Assembly (NCBI GenBank): GCA_934454845.1
Contig: CAKSGV010000008.1
Location: 13,962 to 77,961, forward strand
Direction: 5' to 3'
Length of the DNA: 64,000 bases
Source of the DNA: an uncultured Eubacteriales bacterium
Lineage (GTDB): Bacteria; Bacillota; Clostridia; Oscillospirales; Acutalibacteraceae
Shown in pieces: positions 8,705-16,878 of this stretch. The position numbers and the translations under genes were made by a program. The first letter of the stretch is position 1. Every line of letters starts with the position of its first letter. Under the pieces are notes generated by a model that did not search any database, was not told the origin of the DNA, and saw nothing but the letters and a program-made list of their open reading frames with translations.

Positions 8705-9436
8705 ATGATAACACAATTTTCAAGAACGGAACTTGAATACGGAAAAGATGCGCTTGATAAACTTTATAATTCCAAAATTGCGGTATTCGGTATCGGCGGA
8801 GTAGGAAGTTATGCGGCGGAAAGCTTAGTTCGTGCAGGTGTTAAAAAAATCGTTCTTATCGATAATGATACGGTTTGTCTTACCAATTTAAACAGGCAGC
8901 TTTTTGCCCTGCATTCAACTCTGGGATTTGATAAGACCTTTGCCGCAAAGCAAAGGCTTTTGGATATTAACCCTAATGCTGAAATAACCTGCAAAAACTT
9001 ATTTTACGGCAATGAAACCGAAAAAGAAATCGACTTTTCCGAGTTTGACTATATTATAGACGCTATTGATACGGTTTCTTCTAAAATATTGATAGCTCAA
9101 AACGCAAAGATCGCCAATGTTCCGCTTATAAGCGCCATGGGAGCCGGAAATAAACTTGATCCTACCGCATTTGAGGTTACTGATATTTACAAAACTGCCG
9201 TTTGCCCTCTTGCAAAGGTTATGAGAACAGAGCTTAAAAAACGCGGCATAAAAAAGCTTAAAGTGGTATATTCTAAAGAGCTTCCGCTTAAACCTAAAGA
9301 AATTTCCGAGGAAAAAAGCGCCAAAAGGCAGATACCCGGCAGCAACCCGTTTGTTCCGCCGGTCATGGGATTGATAATCGCCTCGGAAGTTGTAAAGGAT
9401 ATCACGGGCATTAAAGGAAGAGGTATGGGAATATGA
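8705..9436 (+). CDS. tcdA: tRNA threonylcarbamoyladenosine dehydratase TcdA (E1/ThiF-like)
   Basis: 243 residues of the ThiF/MoeB/E1-like fold. ATP-binding GIGGVGSYAAESL near 29-41 and DNDTVCLTNLNRQ near 52-64 are diagnostic. TcdA (CsdL) cyclises t6A37 to ct6A in ANN-decoding tRNAs. The Cys-rich zinc motifs of MoeB/ThiF are missing, which fits TcdA rather than a sulfur-carrier activator. ATG 8705 sits behind a strong ATCGGAGGAAAA. It starts 12 bases after mnmA and its last four bases (ATGA) overlap the desulfurase start. In some bacteria TcdA works with a CsdA-type desulfurase, which matches its neighbour. Confidence 0.9.
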   Translation: MITQFSRTELEYGKDALDKLYNSKIAVFGIGGVGSYAAESLVRAGVKKIVLIDNDTVCLTNLNRQLFALHSTLGFDKTFAAKQRLLDINPNAEITCKNLFYGNETEKEIDFSEFDYIIDAIDTVSSKILIAQNAKIANVPLISAMGAGNKLDPTAFEVTDIYKTAVCPLAKVMRTELKKRGIKKLKVVYSKELPLKPKEISEEKSAKRQIPGSNPFVPPVMGLIIASEVVKDITGIKGRGMGI

Positions 9437-10554
9437 TTTATCTTGATTATTCTGCCAACACTCCGGCAGATGAAAAAGTTATAGAATCATTTGTAAATAC
9501 GGAAAAAAGCTTTACGGCAAATCCTAATTCAAACCATATTTCAGGCAAAAAGGCCGCCGGAAAAATGGCGGAAACCATTGATAAAACCGCAAAACTTTTA
9601 AATATTGCTCCCTCGCAGATAATTTACACTTCGGGTGCAAGCGAATCCAATAACACGGCAATAAAAGGCATAGCGAGAATGTCAAGAAAAAGAGGAAAGC
9701 ATATAATTTCCACTCCGCTTGAGCATTCGTCTGTCAGCGGGTGCTTAACTTATCTGCAGGAAACGGGATATGACATTGATCTTTTATCTATCGGGCGCGA
9801 CGGCAGGATAGACACCGAAGAGCTTAAATCCCTGCTCAGAAGCGATACAGTGCTTGTTTGTGTGACGGCGGTGGATTCGGAGCTCGGAACTATTCAGCCT
9901 ATTTCTGAAATTTCCGAAATTTTAAAAGACTTTCCCGACTGCCGCTTTCACTGCGACGCAACGCAGGCAATAGGAAAAATCCCCTTTGATTTCAGCCTTT
10001 GCGACACCGCCTCATTTGCTCCGCATAAATTTTACGGGCTTAACGGCTGCGGCGTTTTAATAAAGAAAAACAATGTAACATTTGAGCCTTTGATTCACGG
10101 AGGCAGCAGCACAACTCCTTACAGAAGCGGTACCCCTGCCCTATCCCTTGCCGTTTCAACTCTTACGGCGCTCGAAATCGCTTTTAAAGAAAAAGAAGAA
10201 AGATATAAAAAAGTAAAAGGATTAAACGACGATTTAAGAGAATTTTTTAAATCCTACAGCGAAGTTAGAATAAACAGTCCTAAAGACTGCGTGCCTCATA
10301 TTCTCAATATCAGCGTGAACAATATCAAAGCAACCCTATTTCAGCAGATGTTAAGCGAAAGGGGCGTGTGCGTATCCGTTAAATCTGCCTGCTCGGCTGA
10401 CGGAATGCCGTCAAGAGCGGTGTATGCGGTAAGCCGCGACAGAAAAAACGCTCTTTCCTCTTTCAGAATAAGTTTAAGCCACCTTACAACGCAAGAAGAA
10501 ATTTATGACTTTAAAGAAATATTTGACGACCTTATTAGAAAAAATTTACGGTGA
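9433..10554 (+). CDS. Cysteine desulfurase (NifS/IscS class V aminotransferase)
   Basis: 373 residues of the class V PLP fold. The lysine that carries PLP is K199 in SFAPHKFYG, with H98 (EHSS) and D175 (CDATQA) in the expected positions, and the persulfide Cys is C320 in SVKSACSADG. It removes sulfur from cysteine and passes it on as persulfide. Placed between tcdA and a TtcA-like gene and behind mnmA, it most likely feeds tRNA thiolation, as YrvO does for MnmA in Bacillus, rather than general Fe-S assembly; no iscU or sufU is near. Start overlaps the tcdA stop as ATGA. Confidence 0.92.
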   Translation: MIYLDYSANTPADEKVIESFVNTEKSFTANPNSNHISGKKAAGKMAETIDKTAKLLNIAPSQIIYTSGASESNNTAIKGIARMSRKRGKHIISTPLEHSSVSGCLTYLQETGYDIDLLSIGRDGRIDTEELKSLLRSDTVLVCVTAVDSELGTIQPISEISEILKDFPDCRFHCDATQAIGKIPFDFSLCDTASFAPHKFYGLNGCGVLIKKNNVTFEPLIHGGSSTTPYRSGTPALSLAVSTLTALEIAFKEKEERYKKVKGLNDDLREFFKSYSEVRINSPKDCVPHILNISVNNIKATLFQQMLSERGVCVSVKSACSADGMPSRAVYAVSRDRKNALSSFRISLSHLTTQEEIYDFKEIFDDLIRKNLR

Positions 10555-10559
10555 TATAA

Positions 10560-11408
10560 ATGAAACGACAGCTTGAAGAATATCAGAACATTGAAAGAAG
10601 TATTCAGAAAAAATTCCGAAAAACAATATGGAATCCGTTTATAGAGGCGGTCAAAAGATATGAGCTTATCGAAAGCGGAGATAAGATAGCGATATGTATT
10701 TCAGGCGGTAAAGATTCTATGCTTATGGCAAAGCTAATGCAAATGCTGAGCCGCCACAGCGATGTTCCTTTTGAACTTGTTTTTCTCGTTATGGACCCGG
10801 GATATAATGAGATAAACCGAAATAAAATAATCGAAAACGCAAAGCTTTTAAACATACCTATAACCGTTTTTGATACCGATATTTTTGAAATTGCCAATAA
10901 TACCGACAGCTCACCCTGTTACCTCTGCGCAAGAATGCGAAGAGGATATCTCTATGCAAAAGCAAAAGAGCTTTCGTGCAATAAAATCGCTCTCGGGCAC
11001 CATTTAAGCGATGTTATCGAAACAACACTGCTCGGAATGTTTTACGGCTCGCAGCTCCAGGCAATGCCCCCTAAAATTCACAGCAAGAATTTTAAGGGGA
11101 TGGAACTGATAAGACCTCTTTATTGCATTAATGAAGAAGATATTTTGGCATTTAAAAGGTATAATGACCTCGAATTTATTCAATGCGCCTGCCGATTTAC
11201 CGAAAACTGCACTATGTGCGATAACGGCGGCGGAGGATCTAAAAGGCAGGAAATCAAGACGCTTATAAAAAGGCTTAAAAAAGACAACCCCGAAATTGAA
11301 AGAAATATATTCAACAGTATTCATAAAGTCTGCCTTGATACAATGGTCGGATATAAAACAAAAGGAAAAGATTACGATTTTAACGAAATTTATAAGGATA
11401 GAGGATAA
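10560..11408 (+). CDS. TtcA-like PP-loop tRNA thiolase
   Basis: 282 residues. PP-loop SGGKDS at 48-53, then a CxxC pair (C120, C123 in SPCYLCARMRRG), the family GHHLSDVIETTLL segment (146-158), and a second Cys group at C209, C211, C217 and C220. TtcA-type enzymes bind a [4Fe-4S] cluster through such cysteines and thiolate C32 of some tRNAs. The extra cysteines suggest the zinc- or cluster-rich Firmicutes branch of the TtcA/TtuA group, so the exact modified base is uncertain. ATG 10560 follows CGGTGATATAA, with six bases between genes. It is the last gene of the operon. Confidence 0.88.
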   Translation: MKRQLEEYQNIERSIQKKFRKTIWNPFIEAVKRYELIESGDKIAICISGGKDSMLMAKLMQMLSRHSDVPFELVFLVMDPGYNEINRNKIIENAKLLNIPITVFDTDIFEIANNTDSSPCYLCARMRRGYLYAKAKELSCNKIALGHHLSDVIETTLLGMFYGSQLQAMPPKIHSKNFKGMELIRPLYCINEEDILAFKRYNDLEFIQCACRFTENCTMCDNGGGGSKRQEIKTLIKRLKKDNPEIERNIFNSIHKVCLDTMVGYKTKGKDYDFNEIYKDRG

Positions 11409-11443
11409 AAAAATCTGTCTGCTTTAAGCAGACAGATTTTTTT
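11407..11443. terminator. Bidirectional rho-independent terminator
   Basis: AAATCTGTCTGC (11411-11422), loop TTTAA, GCAGACAGATTT (11428-11439): a perfect 12-bp stem with T runs on both sides. It separates the converging ttcA-like and GH2 genes. Confidence 0.9.
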
Positions 11444-14045
11444 ATTTTGCTCTGATTAAAATGCCGAACGGATATCTTCCGCTCTTTCTGCCGAAAACGG
11501 ATAATCCGTGACCCGATGATTCTTTTAATTTAAGCTCAAAGCTTTCCTTTGCTTTAAGATTTTCTAAATCTTCGCCTGAAATTGAGGCTGAGCATTTATA
11601 GCCGTAAGATCCGGCCTCGTCAAGCAGATTATCAACAGGCTGATAATGATGAGATAAAAGACCACTCGAATCAGCGGGGCAATCGGGCAGCTCGAATTTT
11701 TTAACGGATTTATTATCTATTATAAGCTCCGCGTCGGAAGCATAAAGATATTCGTCAGTTTGAGGAAAAGAATTCGGATTTTCTCCCGGATCGCAGGAAT
11801 AGCCTTGGAACATTTCAAGATCGCTGTGTTCTTCGCCGATGTTTTCAAAATCGTGAGCCATAGGCTTTCGTGAAGACGCTTCAAAAATTATTTCCAATTC
11901 CTTTGCATCTTTAAAATTCGGAATATCATTTGAATTGACGGTAAGCGAAAATTCTCCATTTTTAATTCCGCTTATCTTATTATCCGAAATAGCCTTTATC
12001 ACTCGCTCAAATCCTGCTCCTTTTAAAGAAGAAGGCTGTGCTTCAAAAGCGTCTTCCCTCTCCTTTTCTATATCAAAGCAGACGCAGTTTTTCATAATTT
12101 TTTTGCCGCCTGACGAAAGTTCAAAGGTTAATATGGCTGTGGCGTTTATATCGGGAATATCGGTGCTGATAATTCCAATCTCGCTCAGTCCGTAATCCTT
12201 AATTACAAATTCTGATCTTCCGCTGCTTGAAACAAAGGAATTATTATCGATAGAATCGATAACATTAAGCTCCCAATTTATTTCAAGTTTTTTATTATGG
12301 TTTTTATCCGTAAAGCTTGAAACAAACAGCGGAACTTCGATCTTTTCAAAAGGCTTAACGGTTTTCATAGGCGGATAATCACAGCCCAAAAAATCCTGCG
12401 AATGAAGATCGGCAAAGGAAATCCCATACTGCGAATATCCGAAGTCCTTTTTCGAATTATCTATCTTATAGTAGCCGTTAAACTCGTTTACAACATCGTG
12501 AAATTCCGTGAAAACAAATCCGCAAAGCAATTCGTGAAAACGAAATTCATTCATCATATATTTATATTGCCAAGAAATATCGCTTTCGCCGGCATTGCCC
12601 TTAACTCCCCAAACATTTCCGCACTCGCTGTTTATACAGGGCTCTCCTTTTGACTTAAAGCCCTCATGAAAATTGTAAGAGGTGCCGGGAAAAGTATTAT
12701 CGCAAAAATTATCCATATCTTTTTTTACATTTTTATAGCCGTTAGCATAAAAATGGAAACTGTTGACATCAGTAATAGTATGGTCTTTTCTGTTAGGCGA
12801 ATTATCCTCGATAAGTCTGGTAGGATCGAGAGCTTTTGCCTTATTAAAGCAATGAACAACCCAATCGGCAGTTTCATCTTTATAAATCTTTTTGTTTGTT
12901 CCGTCGGGCTGCAAATCATCGTGTAAAAGTCCCCAGGACTCGTTAAATATAACCCAATAAATTGTGGAAGGATGATTGCGGTCACGCCTTATAAGTCTTT
13001 CCATTTCTATCTCATACTGCGCTTTTGCCTCTTCGCAGGGCGCGCCCCAAAAGCACGGGACATCCTCCATAATCAGCAATCCGAGTTTATCCGCCCAATA
13101 AAGCTTTAACGGCTCTTCCACCTTAATATGGATTCTTGCCAAATTTATATTTATAGCTTTTAATCGCTCAATTTCTTTTTTGCATTCTTCATCGGAAGGA
13201 AGAGTGAAATATCCCTGCGGATTAAAGGACTGATCAAGCACACCGTTTATAAAAAGCGGTTTGCCGTTTAAGGTGATATAATTTCTCTTGTTTTTTCCGA
13301 AAATTCCGGAGCCCACTTCTCTGATTCCGAAATAAGTGTAAACCTTATCCGATGAAATATTAAGTGATCCTTCATAAAGATAAGGTGAATCCGGCGACCA
13401 AAGTTTCGGATCATCGATTTTAAATTTGATTTCGGAAAAATTATCATTAACTGTTCCGCTGAAAATTTTTCCGTCGAACTCGGCTGTTACTTCACATCCG
13501 TTCGGAGCGTTCACCGTAGTGATTTCGTAACATATATCGCCCGTAAGAGCTGTTTTCACGAAAAATTCTTCAATATAAGCGTCAGGTCTGGCCTCAAGCC
13601 AAACAGTCTGCCAAATCCCGGAAGCTTCACCGTAGCTCTGCTTTCCGCGAAGTTGTTTCCTCGATTCGGTATCGGTTACGCGAACTGTAATTTCATTTTC
13701 TTCACTCTTATTCCAAAATTCCGTCACATCGATATCAAATCTGTCATATCCGCCCGTATGGCAAGCAACGCTGTGATTATTTATAAAAACTTCACATTCA
13801 AAATCCACCGCTCCGAAGCAAAGAAAAACTCTTTCCTTTGACGCATCGAATTTTACACACTTTTTGTAATATGCGGTCCCGAAAAAGTTTTCTCCTATTT
13901 TGGAAAGAGGAGAGCTCCAGGAAAAAGGAACTTCTATTTTTCTGTTAAATTCAGGCTTTTCAAACGAAAAATCCCAAATCCCATTTAAATTCAGCCATTC
14001 CTTTCTTTCCTTATCGGGTTGAGGAAAGCATTTTTTGTTAACCAT
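11442..14045 (-). CDS. GH2 family beta-glycosidase
   Basis: 867 residues without a signal peptide. An N-terminal jelly-roll (WLNLNGIWDFSFE, 17-29) and an immunoglobulin-like domain lead to a TIM barrel from about 265. The acid/base is E369 in WVIFNESWG and the nucleophile is E474 in CINSECGNVWG, the standard GH2 pair. The remaining about 380 residues are accessory beta domains. GH2 covers beta-galactosidases, beta-glucuronidases and beta-mannosidases; sequence by eye does not decide. The nearby alpha-galactosidase and GH5-like enzyme make a galactomannan or galactoside oligosaccharide pathway plausible. The ATG overlaps the end of the phosphatidyltransferase gene by eight bases, so the two are translationally coupled. 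Confidence 0.93.
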   Translation of the reverse strand: MVNKKCFPQPDKERKEWLNLNGIWDFSFEKPEFNRKIEVPFSWSSPLSKIGENFFGTAYYKKCVKFDASKERVFLCFGAVDFECEVFINNHSVACHTGGYDRFDIDVTEFWNKSEENEITVRVTDTESRKQLRGKQSYGEASGIWQTVWLEARPDAYIEEFFVKTALTGDICYEITTVNAPNGCEVTAEFDGKIFSGTVNDNFSEIKFKIDDPKLWSPDSPYLYEGSLNISSDKVYTYFGIREVGSGIFGKNKRNYITLNGKPLFINGVLDQSFNPQGYFTLPSDEECKKEIERLKAININLARIHIKVEEPLKLYWADKLGLLIMEDVPCFWGAPCEEAKAQYEIEMERLIRRDRNHPSTIYWVIFNESWGLLHDDLQPDGTNKKIYKDETADWVVHCFNKAKALDPTRLIEDNSPNRKDHTITDVNSFHFYANGYKNVKKDMDNFCDNTFPGTSYNFHEGFKSKGEPCINSECGNVWGVKGNAGESDISWQYKYMMNEFRFHELLCGFVFTEFHDVVNEFNGYYKIDNSKKDFGYSQYGISFADLHSQDFLGCDYPPMKTVKPFEKIEVPLFVSSFTDKNHNKKLEINWELNVIDSIDNNSFVSSSGRSEFVIKDYGLSEIGIISTDIPDINATAILTFELSSGGKKIMKNCVCFDIEKEREDAFEAQPSSLKGAGFERVIKAISDNKISGIKNGEFSLTVNSNDIPNFKDAKELEIIFEASSRKPMAHDFENIGEEHSDLEMFQGYSCDPGENPNSFPQTDEYLYASDAELIIDNKSVKKFELPDCPADSSGLLSHHYQPVDNLLDEAGSYGYKCSASISGEDLENLKAKESFELKLKESSGHGLSVFGRKSGRYPFGILIRAK

Positions 14046-14604
14046 AACTTTTTACCTTTCTTAAAGTAAGCAAAGATTTAATATCCGTTTTATATTCCAT
14101 AGCCCACAGATGAATTATAAGCTCTTCCGCAGACGACGCAAGTCCCATAAGACTTGCAAAAACGAAGTAATAAATCTTAAATTTAAACAGCATTGCAAAA
14201 GGAATTAAAAATACACAAAGACCTGTGATTTTGTTAAGATAAGTGTGCATAGAAGAAAATCTCTTAAATTTAAGCGCCGCGGCAAGATACGATAAAAGTC
14301 TTATAAATACGGCAATACTCGCGATTATCCAGATAAATTTCGGCAGTGATTTTAAAAGCATCGGAAAAAATTTAATGATCATCACGCTGTAAAAAAGCAG
14401 ATCCGAAACCGAATCGAGCTTAGCGCCGAAATTTGAAACAGTGTTGGTTTTTCTTGCAACATAACCGTCTAAAATATCTGTAAATCCCGTGACAGCATAA
14501 ATAATATAAAACACGGAAGTTTTTATACTAAAAAATAATAACGAAGCAGTGCCGATGATTCTTAAAGCGGTTATATGATTCGCGCTTATTCCGATCTTTT
14601 TCAT
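14038..14604 (-). CDS. CDP-alcohol phosphatidyltransferase
   Basis: 188 residues, mostly membrane segments. It carries the full family signature D-G-x2-A-R-x8-G-x3-D-x3-D, beginning at DGYVAR and ending SVSD (about residues 47-69). The enzyme joins a CDP-activated lipid to an alcohol in the cytoplasmic membrane; PgsA-like glycerophosphate transfer is the most common role, but the alcohol cannot be told here. ATG 14604 follows CGGAGAGAATT. It has its own promoter (14637-14665) and overlaps the downstream GH2 gene by eight bases, an unexpected pairing of lipid and sugar functions. Confidence 0.9.
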   Translation of the reverse strand: MKKIGISANHITALRIIGTASLLFFSIKTSVFYIIYAVTGFTDILDGYVARKTNTVSNFGAKLDSVSDLLFYSVMIIKFFPMLLKSLPKFIWIIASIAVFIRLLSYLAAALKFKRFSSMHTYLNKITGLCVFLIPFAMLFKFKIYYFVFASLMGLASSAEELIIHLWAMEYKTDIKSLLTLRKVKSYG

Positions 14605-14617
14605 AATTCTCTCCGAT

Positions 14618-14641
14618 AAAATAAAATATCGATTTTATTTT
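14618..14641. promoter_or_regulatory. 24-bp perfect palindrome over the phosphatidyltransferase transcription start
   Basis: AAAATAAAAT, four bases, ATTTTATTTT. It overlaps the -10 box and the expected transcript start, so it could be an operator or a 5'-end hairpin. Its AT-only arms mean chance is not excluded. Confidence 0.4.
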
Positions 14642-14665
14642 ACTGATTTTTTATGAATTAGTCAA
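14637..14665 (-). promoter_or_regulatory. Sigma-A promoter of phosphatidyltransferase-GH2 unit
   Basis: Minus strand TTGACT (14665-14660), 17 bases, TAAAAT (14642-14637), just past the end of the GH36 gene. It indicates that these two genes can be expressed apart from the GH5-GH36 unit. Confidence 0.7.
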
Positions 14666-14668
14666 GTA

Positions 14669-16864
14669 CTACCTTTTTTGATCTAATATAATCGCAAAAC
14701 AGCCGTAATCACTGCCCGCGCTTAACATTCTTTTTCTCTTAAACGGCAATCCGAATTTCATAAGAGTATCTCCGCACATATCGGGAATATCAAAGCTTAT
14801 TGCCTCTTCAGCTCCCTCAAATTTCATCTGATACTCAGCGTCGGCTTTAAGGCCCATAAGCTTTATTGCCGGCAACCAGCCGAAAAATCCCTTATTTTTA
14901 TTAAATACGAATACAACACTTTTTGACTTATCCTTGCTTACAAACTGATAAATCACTGCCGGTGCGGTTTCATCATAAGAAGAAGCCAAAAGATACATAT
15001 CTCCAAGCTGAACAGTTTCACGCAACTTCTTATAGAGCTTGATATATTCTTTTGTTTCATTGAATTCTTCCTCGGTGAGTTTTCTCAAATCATATCCGAC
15101 TGAAAGCGAACCGAGCATACCCGTGAAAGCCATTCTTTTTGCGGTTTCGTTTCTTTTTGTAAGAGAAACCGTGCCTCTATGGTGCAAATGGCACCCGCCG
15201 CCTGCGGCTTTTGAGAGATTAACTCGTGTAAATCCCTCGTGCATTTTAAGCGCGTCAATGCAGTCCTGATTGTCGCTGCGGTTTACCCTCGCGCACCACT
15301 TTGTCATAGCAAGATCGGCTCTTAATCCTCCCGAAGCACAATTTTCAAATAAAACTTTGGGATATCTTTCATTAATATGCTCGTAAATTCTATAAAGATT
15401 TCGCACATATTTTATAGAAGCGTCATTATCATACTCGCCGGTCAACCCATTATAACCGACCTCGTTAATAAACCTGTTCATATCCCATTTTATGAATTCT
15501 ATATTATTTTCGCTCAAAAGCTTATCGAGCCAAGCAACGGTGTAATTATAAACTTCCTCAAGACCGAGATTCAAAACATACTGCGAGCGCTTTTTGGTAG
15601 GCTGTCTTGTGGGGAAATGGAAAATCCATTCCGGATGTTCTTTATAAAGCTTGCTTTTTTCCGAAACCATTTCGGGTTCAACCCATATTCCGAAAATCAT
15701 TCCCAGAGAGTTAACTTTATCTATAAGAGGTTTAAGCCCGTTGGGGAATTTCTTTTTGTCAACGGTCCAGTCGCCGAGGCCTGCTTTTTCATCGTTCCTG
15801 TTTTCAAACCAACCGTCGTCGATCAAAAATGCTTCAATTCCTAAATCTTTGCATCTTTCCGCCTGCTCCATCAGCATTTTTTCATCCAAATTAAACTCAA
15901 AGGTTGCCCAAGCGTTATAAATGACAGGCATAACCTTATTTGTCCATACAGTCTTTGAATTTTTGCGCTGATATTCGTGGAACTGCCTGCTTGCTCCACC
16001 GATACCGTGTTCTGAAAATCCGCCTGAAAATACAGGGGTTATAAAGCTTTCGCCGCTTTTTAGGGTGTACTCCGAATTAAAATCGGAAATTCCGCCCACT
16101 ATCTGCGGCGCGCCGTTTCTGTCGCGGCCGGCCTTTATCTGCCAATTTCCGCTGTACTGCAAAGAGCCGAACCAAACATTTCCGGAATTCTCTGTTGTGT
16201 TGTTTTCGCCGATTGCAAAATAAGGATACACGGTGGAATTTGAAACACCGGTTTTGCTTTCAAGCAAAATTGTAGATGAATTAAGAGGCTGCTTTTTGAT
16301 ATGATATTCCTGAGCCCAAGCCGATTCCATATATTCAAGAGTTAAGTCTTTGTTATAAGGAATTGTCCAATTTGCGGAATAAAATGTTTCAAGCAGGATT
16401 TCTCCGTCACCTGAATTTGTTATAATCGATCGGCGGTCGATTATATCGAGTCCTTCATAGATTTTATAGCAGAGCTTAACTTCAAATGGATAATATATAT
16501 CCTTTAAAGTGATAGAAAGTTCATCCTTTTTATCGGAAATTTCATAGCTCTTGTATGTAAGTCTTAAATCACGCACGCCGTCTGAAAGCTTAACCTTTAA
16601 AGCCTCGTTTTCGAAATATTTTGCGCCGTATGCAGGATATTCCTGAGTATCAAAAGCAGGTTCGGTGTAACCGGCATTTCCGGCAAGGCTGTAATAATCA
16701 AAAGGCACCTCATCGGGGTTTAAGAGTTTTTCTCCCCAGTATCCGTTACAAACAGTTGTAACTGTTTCATCGGTTCCTTCAATAGTTGATGTTCTGAAAA
16801 TCATTACATAGCTCGTGTTTTCAGTTTCGATAACAAATCCGTTCTTCAGCTTTCTTATATCCAT
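14669..16864 (-). CDS. GH36 alpha-galactosidase
   Basis: 731 residues, the normal size for bacterial GH36. N-terminal beta-supersandwich, then a TIM barrel with FLIDDGWFENRND, the PNGLKPLIDKVNSLGMIFGIW segment, nucleophile Asp in FIKWDMNRF and acid/base Asp in RSDNQD. It releases alpha-1,6-linked galactose from raffinose-type or galactomannan oligosaccharides. No signal peptide, so it acts on imported sugar. The start is taken at 16864 (MDIRK) because GAGGTG lies nine bases upstream; an ATG at 16882 overlaps the preceding stop codon but lacks its own site. It is the second gene of the GH5-GH36 unit. Confidence 0.95.
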   Translation of the reverse strand: MDIRKLKNGFVIETENTSYVMIFRTSTIEGTDETVTTVCNGYWGEKLLNPDEVPFDYYSLAGNAGYTEPAFDTQEYPAYGAKYFENEALKVKLSDGVRDLRLTYKSYEISDKKDELSITLKDIYYPFEVKLCYKIYEGLDIIDRRSIITNSGDGEILLETFYSANWTIPYNKDLTLEYMESAWAQEYHIKKQPLNSSTILLESKTGVSNSTVYPYFAIGENNTTENSGNVWFGSLQYSGNWQIKAGRDRNGAPQIVGGISDFNSEYTLKSGESFITPVFSGGFSEHGIGGASRQFHEYQRKNSKTVWTNKVMPVIYNAWATFEFNLDEKMLMEQAERCKDLGIEAFLIDDGWFENRNDEKAGLGDWTVDKKKFPNGLKPLIDKVNSLGMIFGIWVEPEMVSEKSKLYKEHPEWIFHFPTRQPTKKRSQYVLNLGLEEVYNYTVAWLDKLLSENNIEFIKWDMNRFINEVGYNGLTGEYDNDASIKYVRNLYRIYEHINERYPKVLFENCASGGLRADLAMTKWCARVNRSDNQDCIDALKMHEGFTRVNLSKAAGGGCHLHHRGTVSLTKRNETAKRMAFTGMLGSLSVGYDLRKLTEEEFNETKEYIKLYKKLRETVQLGDMYLLASSYDETAPAVIYQFVSKDKSKSVVFVFNKNKGFFGWLPAIKLMGLKADAEYQMKFEGAEEAISFDIPDMCGDTLMKFGLPFKRKRMLSAGSDYGCFAIILDQKR

Positions 16865-16878
16865 TTTTTTGCACCTCG

